The translations under genes and the position numbers were made by a program. From assembly GCA_012961655.1 (NCBI GenBank), contig DTYX01000045.1, forward strand, positions 1 to 7,193: 7,193 nt of DNA. The letters are read 5' to 3'. Of this stretch, positions 1-5,751 are shown one piece after another. The notes beneath the pieces are model-generated. The model had not been told where the DNA came from. It made no database searches and worked only from the letters and a program-made list of their open reading frames with translations. Each line of letters begins with the position of its first letter. Position 1 is the first letter of the stretch. The DNA comes from Candidatus Poribacteria bacterium. GTDB lineage: Bacteria; Poribacteria; WGA-4E; DTYX01.

Positions 1-814
1 CTAATTCTCGATACGCTTGCTCTGTCTCCTCTGGGGTAAGTTTGGTATAATGTGCCCGCCGTTGAGCCTCCAGAAAAGAGACGCCCTTGCCTTTGACAGT
101 GTGCGCGATAATCGCCGTCGGTTTTTTAAGTTCTGCCGGAATATTCGCCAGTGCTTTGACGACTTGCGCCATATCGTTGCCATCTATTTCGCAGACAGCC
201 CAGCCAAAACTCTTCCACTTGTCCGCCAAGGGGTCTAACGGCAAAATATCTTTTACCGCCGCACTCGCTTGAAATTGATTGTAATCGACGATAGCGACTA
301 AATTATCCAACTGATGCCGCGGCGCAGACATCGCGGCTTCCCATACGGAACCCTCTTGAATCTCTCCATCTCCCACTATCACGTATACTTTATTTTCTTC
401 TCCATCCGCTTTGACAGCGACAGCGATGCCCATGCCTACTGACAATCCGTGTCCCAATGAACCGGTCGCCAGTTCGATTCCCGGCGCTTTCATGGTCGGA
501 TGGCCAGCAAATATACTGTTTAACTGCTGATAGGTCGAGAGACTTTCCACTGGGAAAAATCCACGTTCAGCTAATGCGGCATATAGCGCAGGTACAGTAT
601 GTCCCTTGCTCAAAATACAGTAATCTCTCTCGGACAACTGCGGATTTTGAGGGTCAATTTTCATGAAGTGAAAGTATAGAGCGGTTATAATATCCGTCAC
701 CGACATAGCCCCACCAATGTGACAGCCTGTTGTCGCCGCAATTTTTACCACATGCCGGCGAATTACTGCCGCCTTGTCTTCTAACTTTGAAATCAAATCT
801 TCATTAATCCCCAT
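1..814 (-). CDS. Transketolase, N-terminal (ThDP-binding) subunit, 3' end cut by window edge
   Basis: This is the N-terminal half of a split transketolase, which moves two-carbon ketol units between sugar phosphates in the non-oxidative pentose phosphate pathway, using thiamine diphosphate and Mg2+ in the cytoplasm. My translation from the ATG at 814 is open for 271 codons to the left edge, with no stop or frameshift. Visible family motifs are CHIGGAMSVTDII (31-43), SKGH (69-72), GHP (104-106), ATGSLGHG (116-123) and the ThDP motif GDGE (148-151) ending at DYNQ (177-180); D149 and N179 are the expected Mg2+ ligands. The frame reaches residues close to where N-terminal subunits normally end, so only a few codons are probably missing. 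The C-terminal subunit, needed for activity, is expected immediately beyond the edge. The start overlaps the upstream stop by one base (TAATG) and has a GGAGGAG ribosome site at 820-826. A minor oddity is Ala-Ser (183-184) where a Gly is common after the DYNQFQ stretch. The family call is firm; subunit completeness is inferred. Confidence 0.93.
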   Translation of the reverse strand, partial: MGINEDLISKLEDKAAVIRRHVVKIAATTGCHIGGAMSVTDIITALYFHFMKIDPQNPQLSERDYCILSKGHTVPALYAALAERGFFPVESLSTYQQLNSIFAGHPTMKAPGIELATGSLGHGLSVGMGIAVAVKADGEENKVYVIVGDGEIQEGSVWEAAMSAPRHQLDNLVAIVDYNQFQASAAVKDILPLDPLADKWKSFGWAVCEIDGNDMAQVVKALANIPAELKKPTAIIAHTVKGKGVSFLEAQRRAHYTKLTPEETEQAYREL

Positions 815-1095
815 TATTTCTCCTCCTTCTTTTCTAGTTTTTCATCTTCACTCTCTACAACCTTTTCCTCAGATAACCGCGCTTGCAATTCCTGAAAGAA
901 AGGTTTCAGGAATGGAAATTTTGCTATCATATCATCTATCGTTGACTTTAGAGTCTCTTCGTAACGCGCTTCATATTCCGATATTAACCCTTTTTCGCGA
1001 AGAATTATCATAGTTAATTCTGAATTCACATTCAATCGAATAATCTCGCTCAAAAGAAAAGCAACTAACTCATTTATCGAAAATCCTTCTGTCAT
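814..1095 (-). CDS. Small helical protein of unknown function, coupled to transketolase
   Basis: This 93-residue protein is not one I can assign to a named family. It has no signal peptide or membrane segment, so it is probably cytoplasmic. Residues 1-75 look helical and mixed in character, with a recognisable stretch LNVNSELTMIILREKG (about 21-36) followed by ISEYEARYEE, then a FPFLKPFF patch (about 60-67). The last 18 or so residues are almost all Glu, Lys, Ser and Asp and are probably disordered or coiled. The charged tail may be partly a by-product of the DNA, because its purine-rich codons carry the GGAGGAG ribosome site of the next gene. The ATG at 1095 is supported by GAGG at 1098-1101 and AAAGGA at 1105-1110. 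It is first in the operon, and its stop shares a base with the transketolase start, implying translational coupling. A regulatory or subunit-stabilising role for the transketolase is possible but is only a guess from position. Confidence 0.75.
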   Translation of the reverse strand: MTEGFSINELVAFLLSEIIRLNVNSELTMIILREKGLISEYEARYEETLKSTIDDMIAKFPFLKPFFQELQARLSEEKVVESEDEKLEKKEEK

Positions 1096-1140
1096 AGCCT
1101 CACATCCTTTCGGGGGAATTCGGACGATGGAATCTTATTA

Positions 1141-1169
1141 ATTATATCACACTGTTGGGTATATTCCAA
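1141..1169 (-). promoter_or_regulatory. Sigma70-type promoter with extended -10, for the transketolase operon
   Basis: On the minus strand the sequence reads TTGGAA (1164-1169), a 17-base spacer, then TATAAT (1141-1146). The spacer ends in TGA, giving the extended -10 form TGnTATAAT. The predicted transcript start near 1134 leaves a leader of about 40 bases before the ATG at 1095. This is a motif match at the optimal spacing; it has not been tested. Confidence 0.7.
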
Positions 1170-1366
1170 ATCAAATCTATAAACAGGGGACGAAAACGCG
1201 CATCAAAACTAACCTCATTGAAAAATGGGGGTAAATCACTTTCTTTTCCTGGACAGATTCGAAAATTAAATTATCGAAGAGATGACATGATGAAAAAGAT
1301 TGAAATCCCTCCTCAAAACTGATATTATTTTCTCATGGATGAATATAGAAATAATAGAATTGTAAT

Positions 1367-1396
1367 TTGAACTCTGGTGTATTCTTTTGATATGAT
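1367..1396 (+). promoter_or_regulatory. Candidate promoter for the glycyl radical enzyme gene
   Basis: TTGAAC (1367-1372) and TATGAT (1391-1396) are separated by 18 bases, and TGA directly before the -10 box makes it an extended -10 (TGnTATGAT). The predicted start is near 1403, giving a leader of about 180 bases that contains the hairpin at 1421-1463. The boxes are one or two bases off consensus each. No better promoter was found nearer the gene; the TATATT at 1563 is too close to the ribosome site to serve. Confidence 0.45.
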
Positions 1397-1420
1397 AAAC
1401 CCTAGTTTAGATCCGTTAAG

Positions 1421-1463
1421 TTTTCGGGTCAGTCCAGCGTTTTAGCGCTGGCTAACCCGAAAA
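1421..1463. repeat. Imperfect inverted repeat (hairpin) in the leader of the glycyl radical enzyme gene
   Basis: TTTTCGGGT (1421-1429) pairs with ACCCGAAAA (1455-1463). Inside it, CCAGCG (1434-1439) pairs with CGCTGG (1446-1451) around the loop TTTTAG. AG (1431-1432) pairs with CT (1452-1453), leaving one C-A mismatch and one bulged T. The whole is a stem of about 17 pairs. No T-run follows on the plus strand, so it is not a standard intrinsic terminator. It could be an mRNA leader structure, a protein-binding site, or a copy of a dispersed palindromic repeat. Confidence 0.75.
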
Positions 1464-1533
1464 TTGGAATATTGACTCTGTCATCGACTGGGAACAGGTT
1501 GAAGAAGGTATTGAAGTAACTCTTGAGCTTTGA
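1456..1533 (+). pseudogene. Possible gene remnant: a short protein-like reading frame with no start codon
   Basis: In the frame starting at 1456 the bases read as 25 codons then TGA (1531-1533), containing ENWNIDSVIDWEQVEEG and ending EVTLEL. The composition, with amphipathic alternation and acidic residues, is more protein-like than expected for random AT-rich spacer. There is no ATG, GTG or TTG in this frame, and a stop lies upstream at 1453-1455 inside the hairpin. It could be the C-terminal stump of a lost gene, cut off by insertion of the palindromic element, or simple chance. I do not recognise the family. Confidence 0.22.
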
Positions 1534-1571
1534 CGAGAATCACAGAAACTCAAAATTTTTGCTATATTTTT

Positions 1572-1577
1572 GGAGGT
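1572..1577 (+). promoter_or_regulatory. Ribosome binding site that fixes the glycyl radical enzyme start
   Basis: GGAGGT (1572-1577) lies seven bases before the ATG at 1585. A TTG five codons upstream at 1570 is in frame but overlaps this site, so it cannot be the start. Confidence 0.85.
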
Positions 1578-1584
1578 AATCAAT

Positions 1585-3744
1585 ATGAAAGACTTGATTC
1601 AACAGATTCGTGATGAATTGATGTCTACGGAGGATACCGTTTGTCTGCAGCGCGCCCGTCTGGTCACCGAGGCATATCGGCAGTATGAAAACAGACATGT
1701 GGTTCTGAAACGGGCGAAGGCTTTCGCTCATATACTGCATCACATGGCTCTGGACATGGAATCGAATCCAGTATTCGCAGGCAATACCTCTTCGCGTCCG
1801 CGGGCGTGGATGCTTGTGCCAGAGCACGGGTTTAGCGCTGCCCCGCAGGTGTTACTCGAAAATGAGGGATTGACAGGCATTCTCGATGGACAAATTCCAA
1901 AAGACCTGCAAGACTACTGGGCTGATAAAAGCTTTGGTGGAGCAGCGGGTATCGGCCACCTCGCGGTTGACATGGGGCGGGTAGTCCATGAAGGGCTGGA
2001 GTCGATGATAGCCGAGGCACAGCGATATAATAGCAAAGAAACTGAACCAGCTAAAAGAGATTACCGTCAAGCCATGTCGATTACGCTTCAGGCAGTGATA
2101 GGGTGGGCACAGCGATACGCCAACGCCGCCGCTGTAGCCGCGCGGTCAACTTTGGATCCAGTGCTGCGTGAGGCACATCTCCGCGTCGCACAAGCTTGTC
2201 AGCATGTTCCTGCTCGACCGGCGCGAAACCTCTTTGAAGGTCTTCAAGCAATGGTTCTCACACATTTAGCTGTGGCTATTGAAGGGCACGGCATGTCGAT
2301 TTCCATCGGTTTGCCCGACCGAATACTTGCCCCGTTCATTGATGATACCTTCGACCCTGAATTCGCGACGAATTTGCTGGCTGCCTTCATGCTGAAGATT
2401 ACCAGCAATTCGATTTTCGGGCGTGGCTCTAAGACACAACCTATCACAATCGGCGGTTTGAATCACCGTGGTCAAGACCAGTGTAACCCGCTGACGCTGT
2501 GTTTCCTCGACGCATGTGATAGAGTTCGTGTCGGTGACCCGCATCTGTTTCTACGTTGGCACGAGCGCATCGACCCTCAAATCAAACAGCGGGCGGTCGA
2601 GATGCTTGCTTCGGGCGTGAGCATGCCTCTGCTTATTAATGATACGCCCACTGCGCAGGGTTTCATCAACGCCGGGGTTGTTGTGGAAGACGCCTGGGAA
2701 TACTGCGTCATCGGCTGCAATGAACTGGGTATCGCCGGACGTTCAGCAGAATCGGCTACAACGATTGGTGGGACAATCCAATACCTTGAACTTCTCAACA
2801 GCACCCTCCTTGAACATCCGGAGCCAAACTCAATTCGTGATATGCCACAACTACTGAACTATCTCGAAACAACAATGGCCCGCCGTGCTTTCGAGATGCG
2901 AAAACGAGGTGAACAACATCGGAGGCGTATGGCTGAATGTGTCCCCACGCCCTTTACTTCGGCGTTGATGCGCGGCTGCGTAAAACGAGGACTTGACTTG
3001 CTGGAAGGCATGGATTACCACCTTCCGGGTATCTATGAACGCGGACTTACCAACGCCGCCAACGCTCTGGCTGCAATCCAACAGGTAGTCTTCGAGGAAG
3101 GTTTCCTTTCAATGGCGGAACTGCTCCAGGCGATGCGGAACAACTTCCAGGCTGAATCGGTGCGCGCTCGCTTGCTAGCTGCGCCAAAGTGGGGCAACAA
3201 TGACGAACGAGCTGACCGCTGGGCAGTGGAACTAGTGGCGATGCGTGAACGAGTGCTCAACGCAGTTGATGCCAAATTTGGGCATCGTCCGCATATGGTT
3301 TGCCACGTGGTCAGAAGTCTGCACCACTTTGACGGCAAGCGAATCGCAGCGTCACCCGATGGTCGATTCGCCTGGACGCCGGTAGCTGACAGTATTGGGG
3401 CTCAAACCGGTACATCTATAGCTGGTCCAACGGCTGTTCTCAATAGCGTCCTCAAACTCGATGCCGCTCGTAACTACCGTGGAGGATACAACCTCAACTT
3501 GACATTCTCAAAGTCCGATGCAAATCCTGATACTTTGCTATCGTTAATTGAAACTTTCTTCGCCAAAGGGGGACAAGAACTGCAGATAAACTGCTTTGAC
3601 GCAGCTACGCTCAAAGCCGCCTGGGAAAATCCTGAACAATACGGTGATTTAATCGTGCGCGTTGCCGGATTCAGTACCCGGTTCGTTGACCTGTCGCCCG
3701 TCGAGCAGCAAGAACTAATCGAGCGCGCTGAAGTAATTGGCTAG
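1585..3744 (+). CDS. Glycyl radical enzyme, pyruvate formate-lyase/diol dehydratase superfamily, substrate unknown
   Basis: This 719-residue protein belongs to the oxygen-sensitive glycyl radical enzymes, which use a stored glycine radical to make a cysteine thiyl radical that attacks the substrate. The PFL-like barrel runs from the N-terminus (PEHG after SSRPRAWMLV near residue 75) through TQPITIGGL to EYCVIGCNELG. There C378 is the likely thiyl cysteine and E380 the likely general base. The glycyl radical domain includes GPTAVLNSV (from G614), LQINCFD (666-672) and VRVAGFSTRFVDL (691-703), with G695 as the radical glycine. The single Cys with a Glu two residues later resembles dehydratase-type and decarboxylase-type members rather than true pyruvate formate-lyase, which has adjacent cysteines. 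However, the motif is GCNE and not the usual GCVEP. It is somewhat shorter than typical members (about 750-850 residues). The required radical-SAM activating enzyme is not in this window. The gene is monocistronic here and faces a convergent operon. The superfamily is certain; the reaction is not. Confidence 0.93.
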   Translation: MKDLIQQIRDELMSTEDTVCLQRARLVTEAYRQYENRHVVLKRAKAFAHILHHMALDMESNPVFAGNTSSRPRAWMLVPEHGFSAAPQVLLENEGLTGILDGQIPKDLQDYWADKSFGGAAGIGHLAVDMGRVVHEGLESMIAEAQRYNSKETEPAKRDYRQAMSITLQAVIGWAQRYANAAAVAARSTLDPVLREAHLRVAQACQHVPARPARNLFEGLQAMVLTHLAVAIEGHGMSISIGLPDRILAPFIDDTFDPEFATNLLAAFMLKITSNSIFGRGSKTQPITIGGLNHRGQDQCNPLTLCFLDACDRVRVGDPHLFLRWHERIDPQIKQRAVEMLASGVSMPLLINDTPTAQGFINAGVVVEDAWEYCVIGCNELGIAGRSAESATTIGGTIQYLELLNSTLLEHPEPNSIRDMPQLLNYLETTMARRAFEMRKRGEQHRRRMAECVPTPFTSALMRGCVKRGLDLLEGMDYHLPGIYERGLTNAANALAAIQQVVFEEGFLSMAELLQAMRNNFQAESVRARLLAAPKWGNNDERADRWAVELVAMRERVLNAVDAKFGHRPHMVCHVVRSLHHFDGKRIAASPDGRFAWTPVADSIGAQTGTSIAGPTAVLNSVLKLDAARNYRGGYNLNLTFSKSDANPDTLLSLIETFFAKGGQELQINCFDAATLKAAWENPEQYGDLIVRVAGFSTRFVDLSPVEQQELIERAEVIG

Positions 3745-3763
3745 TACAGATGGATGCAAATCT

Positions 3764-3840
3764 TTGACCCGCCCGAATTCTTGCGAATTCGGCTACGATA
3801 GATTCCGGTAGTCGAAGTGGCAATACTTCGGACGGGTTAA
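3764..3840. repeat. Branched palindromic element downstream of the glycyl radical enzyme gene
   Basis: Two hairpins sit inside an outer stem. Hairpin one is CCGAATTC (3773-3780), loop TTGC, GAATTCGG (3785-3792). Hairpin two is CGAAGT (3813-3818), loop GGCAAT, ACTTCG (3825-3830). The outer stem pairs TTGACCCG (3764-3771) with CGGGTTAA (3833-3840), including one G-T pair. No T-run follows. The three-way-junction design resembles mobile palindromic (REP/MITE-like) elements or a structured 3' untranslated region. It may also protect or end the mRNA. Confidence 0.65.
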
Positions 3841-3899
3841 GAACTTACGCCCCGCTGTATGTTCTTTTATCTATATCCTTTGTGCCCAAAAGCATTTGC

Positions 3900-3928
3900 T
3901 GGGCAAAAGAGACCGCCTCTTTTGCCCA
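3900..3928. terminator. Long perfect hairpin between convergent genes, probable terminator
   Basis: TGGGCAAAAGAG (3900-3911) pairs perfectly with CTCTTTTGCCCA (3917-3928) around the five-base loop ACCGC, giving 12 base pairs. On the minus strand it begins right after the TGA stop (3931-3929) of the dockerin-like gene, so it probably ends that operon. It also lies downstream of the plus-strand enzyme gene and could act in both directions. The usual T-run after the stem is absent in both directions, so it may rather be a processing or stabilising structure. Confidence 0.55.
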
Positions 3929-4741
3929 TCATTGCCCTGGCAAATAAATTTCTCCACGATGTTTCCCGACCAACACTAGGTCTGAAATATCTATTATCCC
4001 ATCACGATTGACATCTGGATTATTTGCTTCTGTTCCGTAAAAAAATGCGCCGAAGTATACTCCCACTTCCGCTAAATCTACAACATCGACTTTCAGGTCA
4101 TGGTTAACATCCCACGGATAGAACAATTTATAATCCACCAATTCAAATACTACCTGCTTACTATCCATCTCTTTTACTAAACCGATATTTGGGGCGAGCC
4201 ACATATATGTTACTAAAGAGGGGATATCAAGGAAAGGCAGAGCTGCTTTGACAACATAATCCTGTCGAATTTTGAAACAATTACGAAATGTCCCAACAGG
4301 CGTCGTAACGTCTTCCTGTGCGACAACCGTTGCATTTGCGTTCACTTTAACCGAAAATCCAAGTACGGTTGTTTCACCTTTAATTGTCCAACTCACACCA
4401 ACCCCTAAGAAAGCGGGGATAAATACCTCAGGTGTGTCATAGTCAAGTGACAAAGCAAAACCCCCAAGGTTGACGTCAGAACGAACAATCTTAATCCCAT
4501 CTGGTTCTGTGAAGATGTACATTTCATCAATCCCGCCAGGTGTACGCCTTTCCAACACATTGACTTCCCGTCCGCTGATTACAGCGGTTCGGTCAACTTT
4601 AACAATCCTATCTTCAGCATCATCAGCGTGTCTTAATGTCCAAGTATTGCCAATAAAATTGGGATAATATTGATAGCCAGCGGATGCTATCGGATAATTG
4701 AAACAAAGTATTATAATGACTGCAGTGCCAATAAGTCTCAT
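3929..4741 (-). CDS. Exported beta-rich protein with C-terminal dockerin-like repeat pair
   Basis: The protein has 270 residues. A signal peptide spans about residues 1-21 (hydrophobic run GTAVIIILCF, then ASA before GYQYY). Residues 22-205 form a beta-rich domain with the features NFIGNTWTL (28-36), TTPVGTFRNCFKI (146-158) and APNIGLVKEM (183-192). This pattern recurs in bacterial periplasmic or surface proteins of unknown function. The C-terminus carries two calcium-loop repeats, DVNHDLKVDVVDL (211-223) and DVNRDGIIDISDL (243-255), matching the type I dockerin loop D-x-N/D-x-D. In the first loop Leu replaces the usual Gly at position six, so it may bind calcium less well. Such tails are common in non-cellulosomal secreted proteins. 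The start is the ATG at 4741, eight bases after AGGAG (4750-4754); the GTG at 4750 overlaps that site and is rejected. It is the last gene of a three-gene operon, 11 bases after the coiled-coil gene. Fold, export and calcium loops are well supported; function is unknown. Confidence 0.85.
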   Translation of the reverse strand: MRLIGTAVIIILCFNYPIASAGYQYYPNFIGNTWTLRHADDAEDRIVKVDRTAVISGREVNVLERRTPGGIDEMYIFTEPDGIKIVRSDVNLGGFALSLDYDTPEVFIPAFLGVGVSWTIKGETTVLGFSVKVNANATVVAQEDVTTPVGTFRNCFKIRQDYVVKAALPFLDIPSLVTYMWLAPNIGLVKEMDSKQVVFELVDYKLFYPWDVNHDLKVDVVDLAEVGVYFGAFFYGTEANNPDVNRDGIIDISDLVLVGKHRGEIYLPGQ

Positions 4742-4752
4742 ACGAAACACTC

Positions 4753-5730
4753 CTATTTAGTATCCTGACCACTTTTTTCTCGCAGGATATCCAGCTTTTC
4801 AGCTATCATTTCAACGTCTTTGACGCAATGCTCTACATCCCTTATAACGAGAACATTTCCCTCGTCATCCACAGATACAATGGCGTGTTCTGACAGAAAA
4901 GGTTCCACTAAATCGGCTATCTCACTCGCCTTGACGTTTAGAGGAAGAACGGCTAACCTGGTCAACCCCGCCATTTTTTGCCGATGTTCCGCTTCTATGG
5001 CGGCTATCTCTTCTTTCACTTTTTGCATCTCTTGTTTTACCTCCAATTCTTTTCTCTGTTTTTCCAGTTCCGCGTCCATTTCCGCCAAATGAACAGTGGT
5101 ATATTTTTCGATGTGAGCCTTTTCAATCATCGCGTTTTTCTCAATCTCCGCCTCTTGAACTTGTCTGCGTTGGTCGATTTGCGCAGTTTCTATGACCAGT
5201 GCCATTTCGATTTCACGTTCCCTAATTTCCTGTTCCTGTCCAATGCGCGCTATCTCAATAGCCCGATTCTTCTCGTATTCCCTTTCCCGCACGGATTGTT
5301 TCATCTCGTACTGGAATTTGGTAGTCTCTGCTTCTTGTTCGGCGGAGAAAGTAATAATATTTCGTTGCTGTTCTGATTGTCTCTGAGCCAAATCCTGTTC
5401 TAACTCCAGTTTCCGCATTTCCGCGTTTACATCCATTTCTTTATAAGCCAAATGCCGTTCGACCTCCAATCTGTGTTTTTCAGGGTCCACATCAATTGCT
5501 GAATCTGAAGTATTTCTGGGGGGTCCTTGCATCCGCTCTAATTCGGCGACCGCTTGAGTCAATTCGTCCTCTAAGTGGGCGATGCGTTCTTTCAAAGATT
5601 TTATCTCATTTAAGAGAGAACTTTCGTCCACCGCTTTTTCCGCATCTGTTGATTCTTCGGCAACGCCAAAGGTTGCAAAGATAAATAATAAAATTAACGC
5701 AAAAGTTATATGCTTTTGATAAAGTGTCAT
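4753..5730 (-). CDS. Exported coiled-coil protein with C-terminal secretin N-like domain
   Basis: The protein has 325 residues. A signal peptide (1-24, hydrophobic core ITFALILLFIFATF, likely cut after GVA) directs export. Residues 33-68 form a first heptad-type coil (LLNEIKSLKERIAHLEDEL). After a Pro/Ser/Asp linker (70-83) comes a long charged helix at 84-255 containing three 22-residue repeats (151-216). The C-terminal segment 258-315 (LAVLPLNVKASEIADLVEPF, then VDDEGNVLVIRDVE and a closing helix ending LDIL) matches the pattern of secretin N1/Secretin_N domains. In those, a beta-alpha-beta-beta-alpha unit reads roughly L-x-x-A-x-x-L-x-x-L ... N-x-L-I/V-I/V. No secretin beta-barrel follows. 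It may be a periplasmic scaffold or adaptor. The ATG at 5730 follows AAAGGAG (5742-5748) by 11 bases, and another ATG at 5737 is in a different frame. The stop codon TAG overlaps the ribosome site of the next gene. The coil and export are clear; the secretin-like domain is from pattern reading only. Confidence 0.82.
   Translation of the reverse strand: MTLYQKHITFALILLFIFATFGVAEESTDAEKAVDESSLLNEIKSLKERIAHLEDELTQAVAELERMQGPPRNTSDSAIDVDPEKHRLEVERHLAYKEMDVNAEMRKLELEQDLAQRQSEQQRNIITFSAEQEAETTKFQYEMKQSVREREYEKNRAIEIARIGQEQEIREREIEMALVIETAQIDQRRQVQEAEIEKNAMIEKAHIEKYTTVHLAEMDAELEKQRKELEVKQEMQKVKEEIAAIEAEHRQKMAGLTRLAVLPLNVKASEIADLVEPFLSEHAIVSVDDEGNVLVIRDVEHCVKDVEMIAEKLDILREKSGQDTK
5083..5280 (-). repeat. 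Three tandem 22-residue coiled-coil repeats (66 bp each) inside the coiled-coil gene
   Basis: Residues 151-172, 173-194 and 195-216 of the coiled-coil protein align without gaps. Each starts E-[YI]-E, has I-E near positions 8-9, then A-x-I at positions 11-13, and a polar Gln/Glu/Arg-rich second half. Example starts are EYEKNRAIEIARI, EIEMALVIETAQI and EIEKNAMIEKAHI. A 22-residue period is two hendecads (11-residue units), which gives a nearly straight coil. DNA identity between units is lower than protein similarity, suggesting old duplications or selection on the pattern. Confidence 0.7.
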
Positions 5731-5751
5731 GATACATTATTCTCCTTTAGT

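Noticed and set aside
1..183. A 60-codon minus-strand frame starting with ATG and ending in TAG at the left edge
   Set aside because: It is a shifted reading of the transketolase gene; the correct frame, from 814, stays open through the edge and carries the family motifs.
1287..1322. An 11-residue open frame (MMKKIEIPPQN) in the spacer before the glycyl radical enzyme
   Set aside because: It is too short, lies upstream of the only good promoter candidate, and has no clear ribosome site or coupling to the gene.
1530..1568. A promoter made of TTGACG (1530) and TATATT (1563)
   Set aside because: The spacing is 27 bases, and transcription would begin within or after the ribosome site at 1572-1577.
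3033..3338. A 101-codon minus-strand open frame inside the glycyl radical enzyme gene, plus several shorter ones
   Set aside because: They lie opposite a clearly conserved enzyme, lack ribosome sites and have shadow-like composition rich in Ser, Arg and Ala.
3764..3840. A tRNA-like cloverleaf
   Set aside because: It has only two inner hairpins, no T-loop sequence (TTCGA in the correct place), no anticodon-arm geometry and no CCA-compatible acceptor stem.
1421..3840. An insertion sequence or composite transposon around the enzyme gene
   Set aside because: The two flanking structures are not inverted copies of each other, no transposase is present and no target duplication is seen.
4978..5376. 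A 132-codon plus-strand open frame rich in Phe, Leu and Ser
   Set aside because: It is the antisense of the Glu/Lys/Gln-rich coiled-coil gene, which automatically yields Phe/Leu/Ser-rich open frames; it has no family features.
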